The notes: generated by a model from the sequence alone, not told the origin. Shown: positions 49,523-58,953, numbered from the stretch's first letter. The stretch: DNA of 64,000 nt from Bergeyella porcorum (GCF_042427575.1 NZ_JBHMFD010000014.1:1-64000); one strand, 5' to 3'. Translations and numbers: made by a program.

Positions 49523-50629
49523 ATGAAATATTATATCATTGCAGGAGAAGCCTCGGGAGACTTGCACGGGAGCAATCTAATGAAATCTATTTTAAAGAAA
49601 GATTCTAATGCAGAATTTCGCTTTTGGGGAGGCGATTTAATGGCTGCTGTTGCCCAGCAAGAACCTGTAAAACATTATCGGGATTTAGCCTTTATGGGCT
49701 TTATAGAAGTAGTGCAGAATTTAGGCACGATTCTGAAAAACATCAAGCTTTGCAAAAAAGATATTCAAGCGTATCGTCCCGATGTATTGGTGCTGGTAGA
49801 TTATCCAGGTTTTAATCTGCGTATTGCTCAGTTTGCAAAGTCGCTAGGCATCCGAGTGGTGTATTATATTTCGCCACAGCTTTGGGCGTGGAAGGAAGGT
49901 CGTGTAAAGACCATCAAACAATATGTGGATGATATGCTCGTGATTCTTCCTTTTGAAAAAGATTTTTATAAAAAACATCAGATAGAAGCTCATTTTGTAG
50001 GACACCCACTATTGGATGCCATCTCTGATTTGAAACCTATTGACACCGAACAATTCCGAGCCGAGCACCAGTTGAATAGCAATCCCATCATCGCTCTGCT
50101 TCCAGGCTCTCGAAAGCAAGAGGTAGAAAAGATGCTGGCAATGATGCTGTCGGTTCGTTCACATTTCCCAGATTATCAATTTGTCATTGCGGGAGCTCCA
50201 AGTTTGCCTCCATCATTCTATGAGAAATATGTGGATGACAATGTTCACTTCGTATCCAATAAAACCTACGACTTGCTCCGATGTTCCCAAGCGGCATTGG
50301 TAACTTCGGGAACGGCAACTTTAGAAACAGCACTTTTGGGGATTCCAGAGGTGGTTTGTTATCGTGGAAGTGCTATTTCCTATGCCATTGCAAAGCGATT
50401 GGTAAAGCATATTCGTTATATTTCCTTAGTGAATTTAATAATGGATAGAGAAGTGGTGAAAGAATTGATACAGAATGATTTAACTACGGAAAATCTGGTA
50501 AAAGAATTAAATTTAATTTTGAATGAAAACCGCCATCGGATTTTGGAAGATTATGCCGAACTTAGACAAAAATTGGGCGGAAAAGGTGCCAGCGATAATG
50601 CCGCAGAAATCATTGTAAGTAAGGATTAA
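49523..50629 (+). CDS. lpxB: Lipid-A-disaccharide synthase
   Basis: 368 residues. YYIIAGEASGDLHGSNLM at the N-terminus, FRFWGGDLMAAVAQ, LVLVDYPGFNLRIAQFAK, YYISPQLWAWKEGR, FVGHPLLDAI, ALLPGSRKQEV and SGTATLETALLGIPEVVCYR are the GT19 signatures. It joins UDP-2,3-diacylglucosamine and lipid X in lipid A synthesis at the inner membrane, showing a lipopolysaccharide-bearing cell. The ATG at 49523 matches the family start; longer frames run through the small upstream gene in another frame. Confidence 0.95.
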   Translation: MKYYIIAGEASGDLHGSNLMKSILKKDSNAEFRFWGGDLMAAVAQQEPVKHYRDLAFMGFIEVVQNLGTILKNIKLCKKDIQAYRPDVLVLVDYPGFNLRIAQFAKSLGIRVVYYISPQLWAWKEGRVKTIKQYVDDMLVILPFEKDFYKKHQIEAHFVGHPLLDAISDLKPIDTEQFRAEHQLNSNPIIALLPGSRKQEVEKMLAMMLSVRSHFPDYQFVIAGAPSLPPSFYEKYVDDNVHFVSNKTYDLLRCSQAALVTSGTATLETALLGIPEVVCYRGSAISYAIAKRLVKHIRYISLVNLIMDREVVKELIQNDLTTENLVKELNLILNENRHRILEDYAELRQKLGGKGASDNAAEIIVSKD

Positions 50630-50642
50630 ATAAAAAAAGACG

Positions 50643-52418
50643 ATGAACCGCCAGCCTATTTTCATCTTGTGTATTTGTTTCATTGCAGGCGTCTTTCTGC
50701 AAGATACTTTCAGATGGGGAATGGAGCTTGGTGGTGTTTTATTCTTGGGAAGTTTAGTTTTAACTTTGATACTGACTTTCAGCAGGGTTTTGTTATTTCA
50801 AAAGTTTAAAGGGATTGGGCTGGGACTGGCATTCTTTTCATTAGGATTGGTATTACACGCTTTTCACTCGGTACCTTTAGAAGTTCCCTATCTTCAAGGA
50901 AAAGAAACACTCGTGTTTCAGCTGAATAAAAAATTAAATTCCAACGAGAAGAATAGACGCTATGAAGTGAGCTTTTTCAAAGAAAATAAAGCATTCAAAG
51001 CGGTACTTTCCGTTCCTAAGTCTCAGCAAGAATTGGATTTTTCTCATTACTATCAAGCGGAAGTGTATCTGAATAGAGCGGCTCCACCAAAGCAGGATTA
51101 TCAGTTTAATTACGCTCAATATTTAAAACGGAAGAATATTGATTATCAAGCTTATGCACCAAGCAATATCCAGATGGCAGATAAAGAAAAACTCTCCTTT
51201 TCTGAACGTATCAAGCAACTGCGGCTCAATATCCTCCAAAGCATAGACCGTGCTGCACTCTCATCCAAGAGCAGGGAATTTCTAAAAGGCATTATCCTTG
51301 CCGACCGCACGGAGATGGATAAGGACACCATAGCAAGTTTTTCAAAAACGGGATTGGTGCATATTCTAGCCATTTCGGGAGGACATATCGCTGTGATTTT
51401 TGGAGTGCTGTATTGGTTTTTCCGTCGGTTAAGTTTCGGAAAGAAACCTATTGCTATTCTAATGAGCCTTTTCTGCATTTGGCTATTCGCTGTACTGATA
51501 GACTATGGCAATCCCGTGGTACGAGCTTGTATAATGCTGACCATTTATTACGCTTACCATCTGTTGCAACGCAAGCCCGATATGCTCCATGTCTTGTCCC
51601 TTTCTGCCTTAGTGATTTTGCTTTGGGATTCTCATCAGCTGTTTGATGTAGGATTTCAGTTGAGTTTCATTGCCGTTTTAGGAATTTACGGATTCTACCA
51701 ACCCATTTTGAAGCGATTGCCGCCAACTACCAACCGATGGATTAAAGCAACATATAGCATCATTGGGATTACAATTTCAGCACAATTGGCAACTTTACCG
51801 CTGGTGTTGTATTATTTTCATCAGTATTCATTGGTGTCGTTTGGGGCTAATTTGATAGTAATTCCACTGGTTCAAATCATCATCACATTTAGTTTTATTC
51901 TAACCATTCTGATTGGCATTGACTTCGTTTTCCCTGAACTTCTCTGGATTTACGACCAATTTATTTCATTGATATTAAAACTCATCGGTTGGTTTTCAAG
52001 TTGGGAATTGGCTTGGATAGAAAACATTCCGTTTTCTATTGGGGAGGTTATTTTACTTTTTTTAAGCCTTTACAGATTGAGAACGATGCTGGTTTCGCCC
52101 AATCTTAGAAACGGACTTTACTTTGGTACAGCGGTATTGCTGCTAATGATGCTGAAAATAGGATTAGATATTTCCGCTTATCATAAGAGCGAAGCAATGG
52201 TGCATCATCACTTCAAAGAACGCTATTTTTCAGTAAAACAAAATGACAAAGTAACCTTTTGGGTGCGGGAAGAGGCGGATATGAAAAAAGTAAAACAGTA
52301 CATCATCAACCCTTATATGATTTCCATAAGAGCAAAATCCTTTGAGGTAAAATCTTTATCCCCAAAGGTGAAAATGATAGAATATGAAGGCAAAACCTAC
52401 CGTTTTGAAGATAAATAA
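50643..52418 (+). CDS. ComEC/Rec2 family competence membrane protein
   Basis: 591 residues, many transmembrane helices. An N-terminal DUF4131-like region (about 25-170, KTLVF-type OB-like) is followed by the Competence domain: TEMDKDTIASFSKTGLVHIL, AISGGHIAVIFGVLYWFFRR, GNPVVRACIMLTIYYAYHLL and SFGANLIVIPLVQIIITFSF. The C-terminal metallo-beta-lactamase domain of B. subtilis ComEC is absent, as in many Bacteroidota. Likely the DNA-uptake channel. It follows lpxB by 13 nt. Confidence 0.88.
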   Translation: MNRQPIFILCICFIAGVFLQDTFRWGMELGGVLFLGSLVLTLILTFSRVLLFQKFKGIGLGLAFFSLGLVLHAFHSVPLEVPYLQGKETLVFQLNKKLNSNEKNRRYEVSFFKENKAFKAVLSVPKSQQELDFSHYYQAEVYLNRAAPPKQDYQFNYAQYLKRKNIDYQAYAPSNIQMADKEKLSFSERIKQLRLNILQSIDRAALSSKSREFLKGIILADRTEMDKDTIASFSKTGLVHILAISGGHIAVIFGVLYWFFRRLSFGKKPIAILMSLFCIWLFAVLIDYGNPVVRACIMLTIYYAYHLLQRKPDMLHVLSLSALVILLWDSHQLFDVGFQLSFIAVLGIYGFYQPILKRLPPTTNRWIKATYSIIGITISAQLATLPLVLYYFHQYSLVSFGANLIVIPLVQIIITFSFILTILIGIDFVFPELLWIYDQFISLILKLIGWFSSWELAWIENIPFSIGEVILLFLSLYRLRTMLVSPNLRNGLYFGTAVLLLMMLKIGLDISAYHKSEAMVHHHFKERYFSVKQNDKVTFWVREEADMKKVKQYIINPYMISIRAKSFEVKSLSPKVKMIEYEGKTYRFEDK

Positions 52419-52682
52419 ACCTATATAATGTGGAAATTTTAATCATTTAGATTGTAAACCAATCAATATTTACAATGTTCAATAGAGGGATAAATGAACT
52501 AAAATTGGCTTTGATTTTAAACCTATAATTCAGAATTAAGGATTTGAAATTAATTTATAATCAAAATATTATCCGCTTTAAACTTTAAATTCTGCCCTTA
52601 AAATTTGCTCCATTCTTATTTAGAAATAATATAAACTATAAAATTCTGACAATTCTCACTTTAAGATTTATTAACATTTTTC

Positions 52683-52690
52683 TAAATTTG
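52683..52690 (+). promoter_or_regulatory. Promoter -7 element of the sdh operon
   Basis: TAAATTTG fits TAnnTTTG, 36 nt before sdhC. The other ~260 bp between comEC and sdhC are very AT-rich, and I see no gene or structured RNA in them. Confidence 0.65.
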
Positions 52691-52726
52691 TGAAAATTCA
52701 AATCAAAAGAATAAAAATTAAAATTT

Positions 52727-53386
52727 ATGGCAGGTTTAACGAGTTCTACAATCGGTAGAAAGTACGCAATGGCATTGTCTGCAATGTTTTTGCTGGTTTT
52801 TCTTGTGATGCACCTTTCAGTGAATCTTATCTCGGTTTTCAGCGAGGATGCATTCAATGAGGCGTCACATTTTATGGGAAGCAATCCTGTAGTTCAGTTT
52901 CTGATGCAGCCGATTCTTCTTTTTGCAGTATTATTCCACTTCGTGATGGGATTTGTTTTGGAAATGAAAAACAACAAAGCAAGACCCGTGAAGTACGCAG
53001 TGAACAATGGAGCCGCAAACTCTACATGGATGTCCAGAAATATGTTGATTTCTGGTGGTGTAGTTTTAGCGTTTTTGGTGCTTCACTTGTTAGATTTCTG
53101 GGTGCCTACCATCTCCAAAAACTATTTTGACGGAGGGCACGGTGAAACTGATTTTGAGCACTTGCAAGAGAAGTTTACAGAGCTTTGGAGAGTAGGGTTC
53201 TACATCCTTTGTTTTGTGCTTTTAGGACTTCACTTGGCTCACGGTTTCCAATCTTCTTTCCAATCTGTGGGAGCCAGACATCCTAAGTACACTCCAGTAA
53301 TTAAAGCATTCGGGAATTGGTATTCTATTTTGATTCCTGCAGGCTTTATTTTCGTTGCAATTTTTCATTATGTATCTCAACTTTAA
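52727..53386 (+). CDS. sdhC: Succinate dehydrogenase cytochrome b subunit
   Basis: 219 residues, about five transmembrane helices, as in the B. subtilis/Bacteroidota SdhC type: SSTIGRKYAMALSAMFLLVF, LMQPILLFAVLFHFVMGFVL, MLISGGVVLAFLVLHLLDFW, LCFVLLGLHLAHGFQSSFQS and YSILIPAGFIFVAIFHYV. Conserved His residues in helices serve as heme ligands and in quinone binding. It anchors SdhAB to the membrane. Confidence 0.95.
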   Translation: MAGLTSSTIGRKYAMALSAMFLLVFLVMHLSVNLISVFSEDAFNEASHFMGSNPVVQFLMQPILLFAVLFHFVMGFVLEMKNNKARPVKYAVNNGAANSTWMSRNMLISGGVVLAFLVLHLLDFWVPTISKNYFDGGHGETDFEHLQEKFTELWRVGFYILCFVLLGLHLAHGFQSSFQSVGARHPKYTPVIKAFGNWYSILIPAGFIFVAIFHYVSQL

Positions 53387-53398
53387 TATCCAATTAAT

Positions 53399-55411
53399 AT
53401 GAGCAAATTAGATTCAAAAATACCAGCTGGTCCTCTAAAGGATAAGTGGAAAAATCATAAAGATCATATGAACCTTGTTGCACCAAACAACCGCGACAAA
53501 ATAGATATTATTGTTGTAGGTACTGGTTTAGCAGGTGGTTCTGCCGCTGCTACGCTAGCAGAGCAAGGCTATAATGTAAAGGCATTTTGCTACCAAGATT
53601 CTCCAAGAAGAGCTCACTCTATTGCGGCTCAAGGAGGTATCAACGCAGCTAAAAACTATCAAGGTGATGGCGACTCTACATACAGACTATTCTATGATAC
53701 TATCAAAGGTGGTGACTACCGTGCTAGAGAGGCCAATGTATATCGTTTGGCAGAGGTTTCTGCCAATATCATAGACCAATGTGTGGCACAAGGGGTTCCT
53801 TTTGGTAGAGAATACGGAGGGCAGCTAGACAACCGTTCTTTCGGTGGGGTTCAGGTAAAAAGAACTTTCTATGCAAAAGGACAAACAGGTCAGCAATTGC
53901 TTCTAGGAGCTTACTCTGCAATGAGCCGTCAGATTGGTAAAGGGCGTATCAAGATGTACAACCGCCACGAGATGATGGACTTGGTAATTGTAGATGGCAA
54001 AGCCAGAGGGGTTATCGTAAGAAACCTTGTAACAGGAGAGATTGAAAGACATTCTGCTCACGCTGTGGTTATCGCCTCTGGAGGATACGGAAATGTATAT
54101 TTCCTTTCTACCAACGCAATGGGTTCTAATGTTTCTGCAGCTTGGAAAATCCACAAAAAAGGAGCTTTCTTTGCCAACCCTTGCTATGTACAAATTCACC
54201 CAACTTGTATCCCAGTACACGGAACTCAACAATCAAAACTGACTTTGATGTCTGAGTCTCTTCGTAACTCAGGAAGAATTTGGGTGCCTAAAAACATTGA
54301 AGATGCAGTAGCCATCCGCGAAGGGAAATTGAAACCTGAAAATGTAAAAGAAGAAGATAGAGATTACTATCTTGAAAGAAGATATCCGGCATTTGGTAAC
54401 TTAGTACCTCGTGATGTGGCGTCTAGAGCAGCCAAAGAAAGATGTGATGCTGGATATGGTATCGAAAATAATGATACGAAAGAAGGCGTTTTCCTAGACT
54501 TCTCTACCGAAATTATGAAAAAAGGTAAAGAAGCAGCTACGGAGAAAAATATTCACAATCCTTCTCAACAACAGATCTACGATTTGGGTAAAAAATGGGT
54601 GGAAGAGAAATACGGAAACCTATTCCAAATGTATGAGAAAATTACAGCAGACGACCCTTATGTAACGCCAATGAAGATTTACCCTGCGGTACACTACACT
54701 ATGGGAGGCGTTTGGGTAGATTACAACCTGATGTCCACCATCCCAGGATGTTTCGTAATTGGCGAGGCCAACTTCTCAGACCACGGAGCTAATAGACTTG
54801 GAGCTTCTGCATTGATGCAAGGTTTAGCAGATGGTTACTTCGTATTGCCTTATACTATTGCAGATTATTTGTCTGCTGACATCCGTACAGGAGCAATTCC
54901 TACAGACTCACCAGCGTTTGAAGAAGCGGAAAAAGGCATTAAAGAAAAGATTGACTTCTTCTTGAATAACAACGGAACACACTCCGTAGATTATTTCCAT
55001 AAGAAACTAGGACACATTATGTGGAATAAAGTAGGTATGGGTAGAACTCCAGAAGGATTGCAAGAAGCCATTAAGGAGATTGAAGAAGTAAGAAATGAAT
55101 TCTGGAAAAATGTAAAAGTACCAGGCGATAATAATGGTATGAATACAGAGCTAGAAAAAGCTTTCCGTGTAGCAGACTTCTTGGAGCTTGGTCAGCTAAT
55201 GGCAATTGACGCTCTTAATAGAAAAGAAAGCTGCGGTGGACACTTCCGTTGGGATCACGCTACACCAGATGGAGAAGCCGAAAGAGATGATGAAAACTTC
55301 AAATATGTTGCCGCTTGGGAATATAAAGGAGCTGATATCAACGCTGAGGTAATGCACAAAGAAGACTTAGTTTACGAAAATATCGAAGTGAAAACAAGAA
55401 GTTATAAATAA
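53399..55411 (+). CDS. sdhA: Succinate dehydrogenase flavoprotein subunit
   Basis: 670 residues. FAD Rossmann motif VVGTGLAGGSAAATLAEQGY, the covalent FAD attachment region RRAHSIAAQGGINAAKNYQG, FVIGEANFSDHGANRLGASA and the C-terminal CGGHFRWDHATPDGEA. The active-site region GGVQVKRTFYAKGQTGQQLL is present. It oxidises succinate to fumarate in the TCA cycle. It lies 12 nt after sdhC. Confidence 0.97.
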   Translation: MSKLDSKIPAGPLKDKWKNHKDHMNLVAPNNRDKIDIIVVGTGLAGGSAAATLAEQGYNVKAFCYQDSPRRAHSIAAQGGINAAKNYQGDGDSTYRLFYDTIKGGDYRAREANVYRLAEVSANIIDQCVAQGVPFGREYGGQLDNRSFGGVQVKRTFYAKGQTGQQLLLGAYSAMSRQIGKGRIKMYNRHEMMDLVIVDGKARGVIVRNLVTGEIERHSAHAVVIASGGYGNVYFLSTNAMGSNVSAAWKIHKKGAFFANPCYVQIHPTCIPVHGTQQSKLTLMSESLRNSGRIWVPKNIEDAVAIREGKLKPENVKEEDRDYYLERRYPAFGNLVPRDVASRAAKERCDAGYGIENNDTKEGVFLDFSTEIMKKGKEAATEKNIHNPSQQQIYDLGKKWVEEKYGNLFQMYEKITADDPYVTPMKIYPAVHYTMGGVWVDYNLMSTIPGCFVIGEANFSDHGANRLGASALMQGLADGYFVLPYTIADYLSADIRTGAIPTDSPAFEEAEKGIKEKIDFFLNNNGTHSVDYFHKKLGHIMWNKVGMGRTPEGLQEAIKEIEEVRNEFWKNVKVPGDNNGMNTELEKAFRVADFLELGQLMAIDALNRKESCGGHFRWDHATPDGEAERDDENFKYVAAWEYKGADINAEVMHKEDLVYENIEVKTRSYK

Positions 55412-55412
55412 T

Positions 55413-55994
55413 ATGAAAAGTTTACAGAGATTGGTATTGCTTTTTGCATTTTTTATTGGAACAACATTGTTGTTTTCGCAAAAGGTTGTAAAGCAGGAAA
55501 TCAAGAAGCCAAGTGAAGGCAAGTCTTTAGTTTATATATCTAAAACAGGGGCTGGACCTTTGGTAAACTTTAGGATTTACGATAAGGACAAGTTCTTGGG
55601 AGTGTTAACTGGTATGAAATATATAGTATATGAATGTGAACCAGGAGAACATTTGTTTTGGGCAACATCTGAAAATAGAGATTATGTGGAAGCTAATTTA
55701 GAACCAAATAAAACTTATGTTTTAGTTGCGGAGGGACAGATGGGAATGTTTGTTGCTGGTGTTAACTTGAAACCTTTGAATCCCAATGAATTTAAAGATA
55801 AAAAATATTTTTATCAAATTATAAAAAATACTAAAGAACAGGAATCAATTGATAATAGTGGGGATAAGTCTGAAAATATCAGAAAAGGGCTTGAGAAATA
55901 TGCTGATTTGAAACAGAAAGAATCATCTAAAATAAAAATTCTAGAGCCTAATTGGAATTTTGAAAATGCTGATAAACCCATTAAAGAAAATTAA
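55413..55994 (+). CDS. DUF2846-like exported protein inserted between sdhA and sdhB
   Basis: 193 residues, signal peptide ending LLFSQ. The core GAGPLVNFRIYDKDKFLGVL, then YIVYECEPGEHLFWATSENR, resembles the PEGA/DUF2846 fold, a small beta-sandwich. The C-terminal 70 residues are charged. ATG is 1 nt after the sdhA stop. It is clearly more AT-rich than sdhA and sdhB, and I know of no role in succinate dehydrogenase. Probably a late insertion that keeps the operon transcribed. Confidence 0.65.
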   Translation: MKSLQRLVLLFAFFIGTTLLFSQKVVKQEIKKPSEGKSLVYISKTGAGPLVNFRIYDKDKFLGVLTGMKYIVYECEPGEHLFWATSENRDYVEANLEPNKTYVLVAEGQMGMFVAGVNLKPLNPNEFKDKKYFYQIIKNTKEQESIDNSGDKSENIRKGLEKYADLKQKESSKIKILEPNWNFENADKPIKEN

Positions 55995-56013
55995 TCTCCA
56001 AAAAGTATAGAAA

Positions 56014-56781
56014 ATGAGTGCAAAAAAAGGACTTAATCTGACTCTGAAAATTTGGAGACAGAAAAACAATAAAACAAAAGGACAGTTTGAAGTTTATAAA
56101 ATCTCTGATGTTTCCCCAGATTCTTCTTTCTTGGAAATGTTGGATATTCTAAACGAAAACTTGGTAAATGAAGGTAAAGAACCCGTAGCGTTCGACCACG
56201 ACTGTAGAGAAGGAATCTGCGGTATGTGTTCACTCTACATCAATGGTAGAGCACACGGTCCAGATACAGGTATCACCACTTGCCAGCTTCATATGAGAAT
56301 GTTCAAAGATGGTGAAACCATCACTATTGAGCCTTGGAGAAGTGCGGCTTTCCCAGTGATTAAAGACTTGGTGGTAGATAGAAGTGCTTTTGATAGAATA
56401 ATGGCAGCAGGTGGTTTCATCTCTGTGAACACTTCTGGAAACACTCTGGATGCCAACGCGATACCGGTACCGAAAGAAGATGCTGATAAAGCAATGGACG
56501 CAGCGGCTTGTATCGGTTGTGGTGCGTGCGTAGCGACCTGTAAAAATGGCTCTGCAATGCTTTTCGTAGGGGCTAAGGTCTCTCAGTTTGCCCTATTGCC
56601 ACAAGGTAGAGTGGAAGCCCAAAGAAGAGTACTGAATATGGTGAAGACAATGGATGAAGAAGGCTTCGGAAACTGCTCTAATACAGGTGCTTGCGAAGTA
56701 GAATGCCCTAAAGGTATTTCTCTAGAAAACATCGCAAGAATGAACCGCGAGTATATGGCGGCTTTGGTAGATAAAGGATAA
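56014..56781 (+). CDS. sdhB: Succinate dehydrogenase iron-sulfur subunit
   Basis: 255 residues. The [2Fe-2S] cluster is bound by FDHDCREGICGMCSLYINGR, and the [4Fe-4S]/[3Fe-4S] clusters by CIGCGACVATCKNG and CSNTGACEVECPKGI. It passes electrons from SdhA to the quinone. Starts 19 nt after the inserted gene, ends before a strong terminator. Confidence 0.97.
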   Translation: MSAKKGLNLTLKIWRQKNNKTKGQFEVYKISDVSPDSSFLEMLDILNENLVNEGKEPVAFDHDCREGICGMCSLYINGRAHGPDTGITTCQLHMRMFKDGETITIEPWRSAAFPVIKDLVVDRSAFDRIMAAGGFISVNTSGNTLDANAIPVPKEDADKAMDAAACIGCGACVATCKNGSAMLFVGAKVSQFALLPQGRVEAQRRVLNMVKTMDEEGFGNCSNTGACEVECPKGISLENIARMNREYMAALVDKG

Positions 56782-56800
56782 TCTTAATACCACATTTTGA

Positions 56801-56829
56801 AAAAACATCTTCTTCGGGAGATGTTTTTT
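56801..56829 (+). terminator. Terminator of the sdh operon
   Basis: AAAACATCT, 8-nt loop, AGATGTTTT and a T-run, about 20 nt after the sdhB stop. Confidence 0.85.
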
Positions 56830-56886
56830 CGTGTTAATCTTTTCACAAATTTTATCATTTCATTTCTTTTAAAGAATTGAAAATCT

Positions 56887-56894
56887 TATTTTTG
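56887..56894 (+). promoter_or_regulatory. Promoter -7 element of the TlpA-like lipoprotein gene
   Basis: TATTTTTG fits TAnnTTTG, 20 nt before the ATG. Confidence 0.6.
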
Positions 56895-56914
56895 TAAAGT
56901 TTTAAAAATCAACA

Positions 56915-58408
56915 ATGAAAAAATATTTCTTACTATTCTTGATGGCAATCTTTGCCGTTTCGTGTTCTAAAAAAGTAGAAGTAAAAGGAAAAATCTCAGG
57001 TGCCAACCCTCTGGAACGCTTAGAGATTATAGAATCTTCTGGTGTGGGAACTCTACCGCTGGTGAATTTGGGATTGAGCAACAATGGCGAATTTTCCGGC
57101 AGTTTTGATGCTCCTAAAAATGGTATGTATGTGATTTCCTTCGCTGGAAAAACCAATATGATTTATCTGAAAAAAGGGCAGCTATTGCAGCTTTCTGGTG
57201 ATGCTCAAAACTTTCCTGTAGAGCTTACCATTACAGGAGATGCTAAGGCTAATAACGACTTCCTAAAAGAGGCTCAGAAAGGATTTGAAACCTATGCTTC
57301 TAAAATTCAAATGAATGAACTTATTCAGAAGAAAGAGAAAGATTTCATCGCAAGCTTTGATAAAATTAAAGACGATATCTACAAACTGATAGAGGATAAT
57401 GCTAAAAAATTCAATGCTACAGATGATGCTTTGCAGTACAAAAAAGAGGAATCACTTGCCAGACTTCTAGGTTTGCTAGATGGCTATGAAGAAAACCACG
57501 CTATGGCAACGGCTAACCCTAAATTTAAAGTTTCTGAAGATTTTAAAAAACTAAAAAAGAAACTTAGAAAATATAATAATAGGCTGATTAGAAACTATCC
57601 AATGTACAGAGAATATCAGCTGAATAAATTGAATCCTGATTTTCAAAAATATGTGGCAACACTGCCTCAAAATCCTAAGGAACAACCGCTTTTATCAGAG
57701 GTTTTTGGAAATTATTTAAAAACGAGAAAAGACCTTTCTTCTACGGAGAAAAACTATTTCTACGCTTATGTTTTGGCTCAATCTGACCTCAACTTTATGA
57801 ATGTAAAGCACTATGATAAAATTGGGAAATTGATAGATGAAAACATCACCAATTCTGAAATCAAGAAAGATTTGAAGGCTTTACAAGAAGTCTTAATGGG
57901 CTATAAAGCTGGGACTAAACCTAACCTAAGCGTAATGAACAAAGAAGGAAAATCTTTATCTCTTTCTTCTCTAAAAGGAAAACCTACTTTGGTACTATTC
58001 TACGCTTCTTGGAATCCTAATATAGCGATGACCACAGTGCCTGTTTTGAAAGAAGTTACTGATTTTTATAAAGATCAACTGAACTACGCCTATGTCAATC
58101 TGGATGATACCAATGAGCAGTTTCTAAAAACAAGCAACGCCCTATTGAAAGGTTTTGCAGGAACTCAATATTGGGTAAAAGGTGGAATTAACGCTAATGC
58201 AGCCAAAGCCTTTGGTCTATACGGATTCAAGCTGCCAAGCTATATCATCTTGGATAAGGACGGAAAACTTTATGGAAGACCTTATTTCAACTTAGGAGAC
58301 CCAGAATTGGTGGAAGCTCTATCTAAGCTATCTGGAGTAGTAGCTCCTAAACCAGCCCCTGCACCAGAAATCCCTCAGATGATAGTGCCAGATGCTCCTA
58401 AAAAATAA
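56915..58408 (+). CDS. DUF4369 + TlpA-like lipoprotein lacking the redox CxxC
   Basis: 497 residues. Lipobox AVSC (Cys17). A DUF4369-like domain (VEVKGKISGANPLERLEIIE, about 22-120), a helical middle (about 120-320) and a C-terminal TlpA/thioredoxin domain (LSSLKGKPTLVLFYASWNPN onward, about 345-470) with the TlpA-type region KLPSYIILDKDGKLYGRP. Where TlpA proteins have WCxxC, this reads WNPNIAMT with no Cys, so a disulfide role is unlikely. A Pro-rich tail (PKPAPAPEIPQ) ends the protein. Role unknown. Confidence 0.82.
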   Translation: MKKYFLLFLMAIFAVSCSKKVEVKGKISGANPLERLEIIESSGVGTLPLVNLGLSNNGEFSGSFDAPKNGMYVISFAGKTNMIYLKKGQLLQLSGDAQNFPVELTITGDAKANNDFLKEAQKGFETYASKIQMNELIQKKEKDFIASFDKIKDDIYKLIEDNAKKFNATDDALQYKKEESLARLLGLLDGYEENHAMATANPKFKVSEDFKKLKKKLRKYNNRLIRNYPMYREYQLNKLNPDFQKYVATLPQNPKEQPLLSEVFGNYLKTRKDLSSTEKNYFYAYVLAQSDLNFMNVKHYDKIGKLIDENITNSEIKKDLKALQEVLMGYKAGTKPNLSVMNKEGKSLSLSSLKGKPTLVLFYASWNPNIAMTTVPVLKEVTDFYKDQLNYAYVNLDDTNEQFLKTSNALLKGFAGTQYWVKGGINANAAKAFGLYGFKLPSYIILDKDGKLYGRPYFNLGDPELVEALSKLSGVVAPKPAPAPEIPQMIVPDAPKK

Positions 58409-58534
58409 GAAAATAATAGTCTTTTCAGAGTCTGTTAAATTTTACCGAAATAGGTTGTTATACAGTGTTGAACCCCTCTTGATTTACTATAAAAATTGAA
58501 AAGGACTCTTATATTTACTTGAGAATAAAAATAT

Positions 58535-58592
58535 AGCCAAGAGTTACACAACTCTTGGCTAGGTTTTTACCAACACATAAGAGTTGGTAAAA
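58535..58592. repeat. Pair of REP-like palindromes
   Basis: AGCCAAGAGTT-acac-AACTCTTGGCT (58535-58560, perfect 11-bp stem) is followed at once by TTTTACCAAC / GTTGGTAAAA (58565-58592). The first is preceded by TAT and matches the TATAGCCAAGAG element at the left end of the IS200-like element (31965). The pair resembles a BIME. The remainder of 58409-58819 has no gene. Confidence 0.75.
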
Positions 58593-58765
58593 TTTAAAAA
58601 AAGTTCTAAATTGTGCTTTATAAGCCGCTGAAAACTTAAATATTTAAAAAATAATGATTGCTCAATTTGATAAAGGAGGTGGGAGAGGAGCTGGATTTAT
58701 GAAGGAGATAATATAGGAAAGAACTTAATATCCATTATATTAAAATGAAAAGGAACCAAATTGGT

Positions 58766-58785
58766 AGTCCCTAATTTAGTCCCTA
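58766..58785. other. Direct repeat near tRNA-Ala (possible integration scar)
   Basis: AGTCCCTA occurs at 58766 and again at 58778, about 35-55 nt beyond the 3' end of the tRNA. Such repeats can mark old integration events, but no integrase or island is present, so this is weak. Confidence 0.25.
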
Positions 58786-58819
58786 TTGGTTATAACTAAT
58801 TGTTAATTAGTGTGACTTG

Positions 58820-58893
58820 TGGAGAATACGGGATTCGAACCCGTGACCTTTTGACTGCCAGTCAAACGCGCTAGCCAACTGCGCCAATTCCCC
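58820..58893 (-). tRNA. tRNA-Ala (anticodon GGC)
   Basis: 74 nt on the minus strand. Acceptor GGGGAAT pairs with ATTCTCC, containing the G3-U70 pair that identifies alanine; discriminator A73. Anticodon arm TTTGA-CTGGCAG-TCAAA, anticodon GGC (reads GCC). T arm ACGGGTTCGAATCCCGT. CCA is not encoded. Confidence 0.92.
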
Positions 58894-58953
58894 TTTGCGG
58901 TGCAAACTTACGAAAAAGAAAAAACTCTCGAAAGAATTTGCTTTATATTTTGT

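Noticed and set aside
58654..58716. A 20-codon frame after the REP pair, with a purine-rich GGAGG stretch
   Set aside because: It is too short, has no homology I recognise, and Bacteroidota make little use of Shine-Dalgarno sequences.
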